Shown one piece after another: positions 61,901 through 64,000 of a DNA stretch of 64,000 nt. The notes beneath the pieces are model-generated. The model ran no database searches. It was not told the origin of the DNA and saw only the letters and a list, made by a program, of their open reading frames with translations. Position numbers and translations under genes: made by a program. How positions within the stretch are numbered: position 1 is the first letter of the stretch; each line of letters starts with the position of its first letter. Source of the stretch: Symsagittifera roscoffensis (taxonomy: Eukaryota; Xenacoelomorpha; Acoela; Convolutidae); NCBI RefSeq assembly GCF_963678635.1, contig NC_087070.1, positions 5,862,539 to 5,926,538 on the forward strand, given 5' to 3'.

Positions 61901-63877
61901 GGTATTATTTGCACACAAAAAAGTTTCCAAAATCTGTCAACAAATCAAAAATCTAACTTTTCCGAGAATTATAGTTTTTTGAGTAAAAAACTTCGACCTA
62001 CCCCGTCAGTAGACCCTGTTATTTCGATTGCACCCAAAAACACAGATTAGAGAATGTGTTGAGGGAACGAAAAAAAATTCTAGAATTTGGGTCAAAACTT
62101 CCCCAGCAAACACTTTCGAAAACCACAGAGTGGAAAAAAAAATAGGTTGAGATTTACGCAGGTGCATAGAGAATCAACCTATCTTTTGTAGGCTTTTGTA
62201 GGTATCTTTCCAAGGATAACCGTTTTTTGAAAATCGGAGAGGATTTTTTTGAGAAAAACTAAAAACGATAGAAAAAACTCAATTCTATACATTTTCATAA
62301 TACCGGTTTTTATCAAACAGGAATTCCACAAAATAAACAAAGCCAGATATTTGAAATTCAAATAAGCAACGGAACAGAAAACGAAGCAGAAACAAAGCCG
62401 ACAATATTTGAGCAAAAACCAGTTGCGCCGTCAAGTATAATGAAGGAAAAAAGAAAAGTCCCAGAAAACAAAAGTTGAGAGTCACCAAGACGGTCAAAAA
62501 CAATTTTAAATTTTTAAGCAAAAACCAGTTGCGTCGTCAAGTATAATGAAGGAAAAAAGAAAAGTCTCAGAAAACAAAAGTTGAGAGTCACCAAGACGGT
62601 CAAAAACAATTTTAAATTCTTAATCAAAAATTTGATTTTTCAAGCGACACAAATCAAAGTAACTAAGACGATAATTAAGATTTTAAGCGAAACGAAAACA
62701 AATACATTATACAATAAGGCTAAGAATTTTGTAAATAATAGTAATCCACTTGCATCTACGACAAAAACTGCTGACCACAGAAGAAAATTCCACAGAGCCG
62801 ACAAATATATTTATATGAGAAAGTAAAATGAAAAAGTTCAAAAGCTTCCAAAAAACTTTAACAAAAATTCTTGGACCGGTATTATTTGCACACAAAAAAG
62901 TTTCCAAAATCTGTCAACAAATCAAAAATCTAACTTTTCCGAGAATTATAGTTTTTTGAGTAAAAAACTTCGACCTACCCCGTCAGTAGACCCTGTTATT
63001 TCGATTGCACCCAAAAACACAGATTAGAGAATGTGTTGAGGGAACGAAAAAAAATTCTAGAATTTGGGTCAAAACTTCCCCAGCAAACACTTTCGAAAAC
63101 CGCAGAGTGGAAAAAAATAAAAATAGGTTGAGATTTACGCAGGTGCATAGAGAAGCAACCTATCTTTTGTAGGCTTTTGTAGGTATCTTTCCAAGGATAA
63201 CCGTTTTTTGAAAATCGGAGAGGATTTTTTTGAGAAAAACTAAAAACGATAGAAAAAACTCAATTCTATACATCTTCATAATACCGGTTTTTATCAAACA
63301 GGAATTCCACAAAATAAACAAAGCCAGATATTTGAATTTCAAATAAGCAACGGAACAGAAAACGAAGCAGAAACAAAGCCGACAATATTTGAGCAAAAAC
63401 CAGTTGCGCCGTCAAGTATAATGAAGGAAAAAAGAGAAGTCTCAGAAAACAAAAGTTGAGAGTCACCAAGACGGTCAAAAACAATTTTAAATTTTTAAGC
63501 AAAAACCAGTTGCGTCGTCAAGTATAATGAAGGAAAAAAGAAAAGTCTCAGAAAACAAAAGTTGAGAGTCACCAAGACGGTCAAAAACAATTTTAAATTT
63601 TTAATCAAAAATTTGATTTTTCAAGCGACACAAATCAAAGTAACTAAGACGATAATTAAGATTTTAAGCGAAACGAAAACAAATAAATTATACAATAAGG
63701 CTAAGAATTTTGTAAATAATAGTAATCCACTTGCATCTACGACAAAAACTGCTGACCACAGAAGAAAATTCCACAGAGCCGACAAATATATTTATTTGAA
63801 AAAGTAAAATGAAAAAGTTCAAAAGCTTCCAAAAAACTTTAACAAAAATTCTTGGACCGGTATTATTTGCACACAAA
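58967..63877 (+). repeat. Satellite array: five near-identical units of about 982 bp
   Basis: Equivalent points recur at spacings 982, 983, 977 and 981. Units differ by a handful of substitutions and A-run length changes. Each unit contains an internal 106-bp direct duplication starting GCAAAAACCAGTTGCG (59,470 and 59,576 in the first unit; CGCC versus CGTC distinguishes the two halves). Frames of 78 (-), 78 (-) and 81 (+) codons recur in every unit only because the units are copies. The array ends within ATTTGCACACAAA at 63,877. No protein or transposase motif was seen. Confidence 0.95.
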
Positions 63878-64000
63878 CAGAATAAATCGATAGCACTTTC
63901 AAATAATGCATTTAATGAAGCGTAAAAGCTTGAATCAATTTCAGACGAAAAAACAAGAACGAAGTCGAAACAATTCAATGTATACTAATCTCAACTTGTA

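Larger units (their letters stand above)
58209..64000. other. Upstream intron or flank, dominated by satellite
   Basis: The interval before the array (58,209-58,720) is AT-rich with no recognised content. 58,720-58,966 is a diverged partial satellite unit and 58,967-63,877 the array. After the array only 123 AT-rich bases remain. No exon recognised. Confidence 0.6.

Noticed and set aside
59639..63807. Recurring 81-codon (+) and 78- and 66-codon (-) open frames in each satellite unit
   Set aside because: Units are near-identical copies, so frames on both strands persist automatically. There are no domains, no start context and no excess of silent changes.

Overview
This is a window of AT-rich nuclear DNA from an animal, almost certainly an invertebrate. 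The evidence is two intron-rich genes with GT-AG introns, one of them a biogenic-amine-type G-protein-coupled receptor. Most of the rest is non-coding repeat: a CR1/jockey-type LINE, a BEL/Pao-type integrase scrap, hAT-like miniature elements, tRNA-derived SINE-like elements and several tandem arrays. I cannot name the species or phylum. There are no bacterial genes, operons or CRISPR arrays.

Layout: 1-10,727 holds no recognisable gene, only repeats. 10,949-24,391 (+) is the receptor. Five of its exons are visible, covering TM1-TM2, ECL2-TM5, ICL3, TM6-TM7 start and NPxxY-tail. The exon or exons for TM3-TM4 are not visible; a 200-base run of N at 13,625-13,824 lies exactly in the intron where they should be. 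24,392-28,238 is intergenic. 28,239-58,208 (-) is a second gene. I can join eleven exons in phase (about 561 residues, ending in a stop codon), but I do not recognise the family. Its 5' end lies beyond 58,208. Nearly all repeats between 28 and 58 kb sit in its introns, including the LINE at 48,316-52,356.

The most unusual material is a family of short elements. They begin with TTGTTCCGACT plus a small hairpin and end with AGTCGGAACATTC plus another hairpin. The terminal hairpin changes sequence between copies but keeps its pairing. One copy has amplified its body six times (28,782-31,562). A lone 45-nt head of this family forms exactly the loop of a near-perfect palindrome with arms of about 300 bp (32,946-33,607); a second lone head 400 bp away is also flanked by inverted copies of its neighbouring DNA. 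The arrangement resembles Helentron-like rolling-circle elements, but I see no transposase and this is inference. The right end of the window is a satellite of five near-identical copies of a unit of about 982 bp (58,967-63,877).

The two genes show no evident functional link. Splice joins were worked out by hand from reading frame and consensus sites, so exon edges are predictions.
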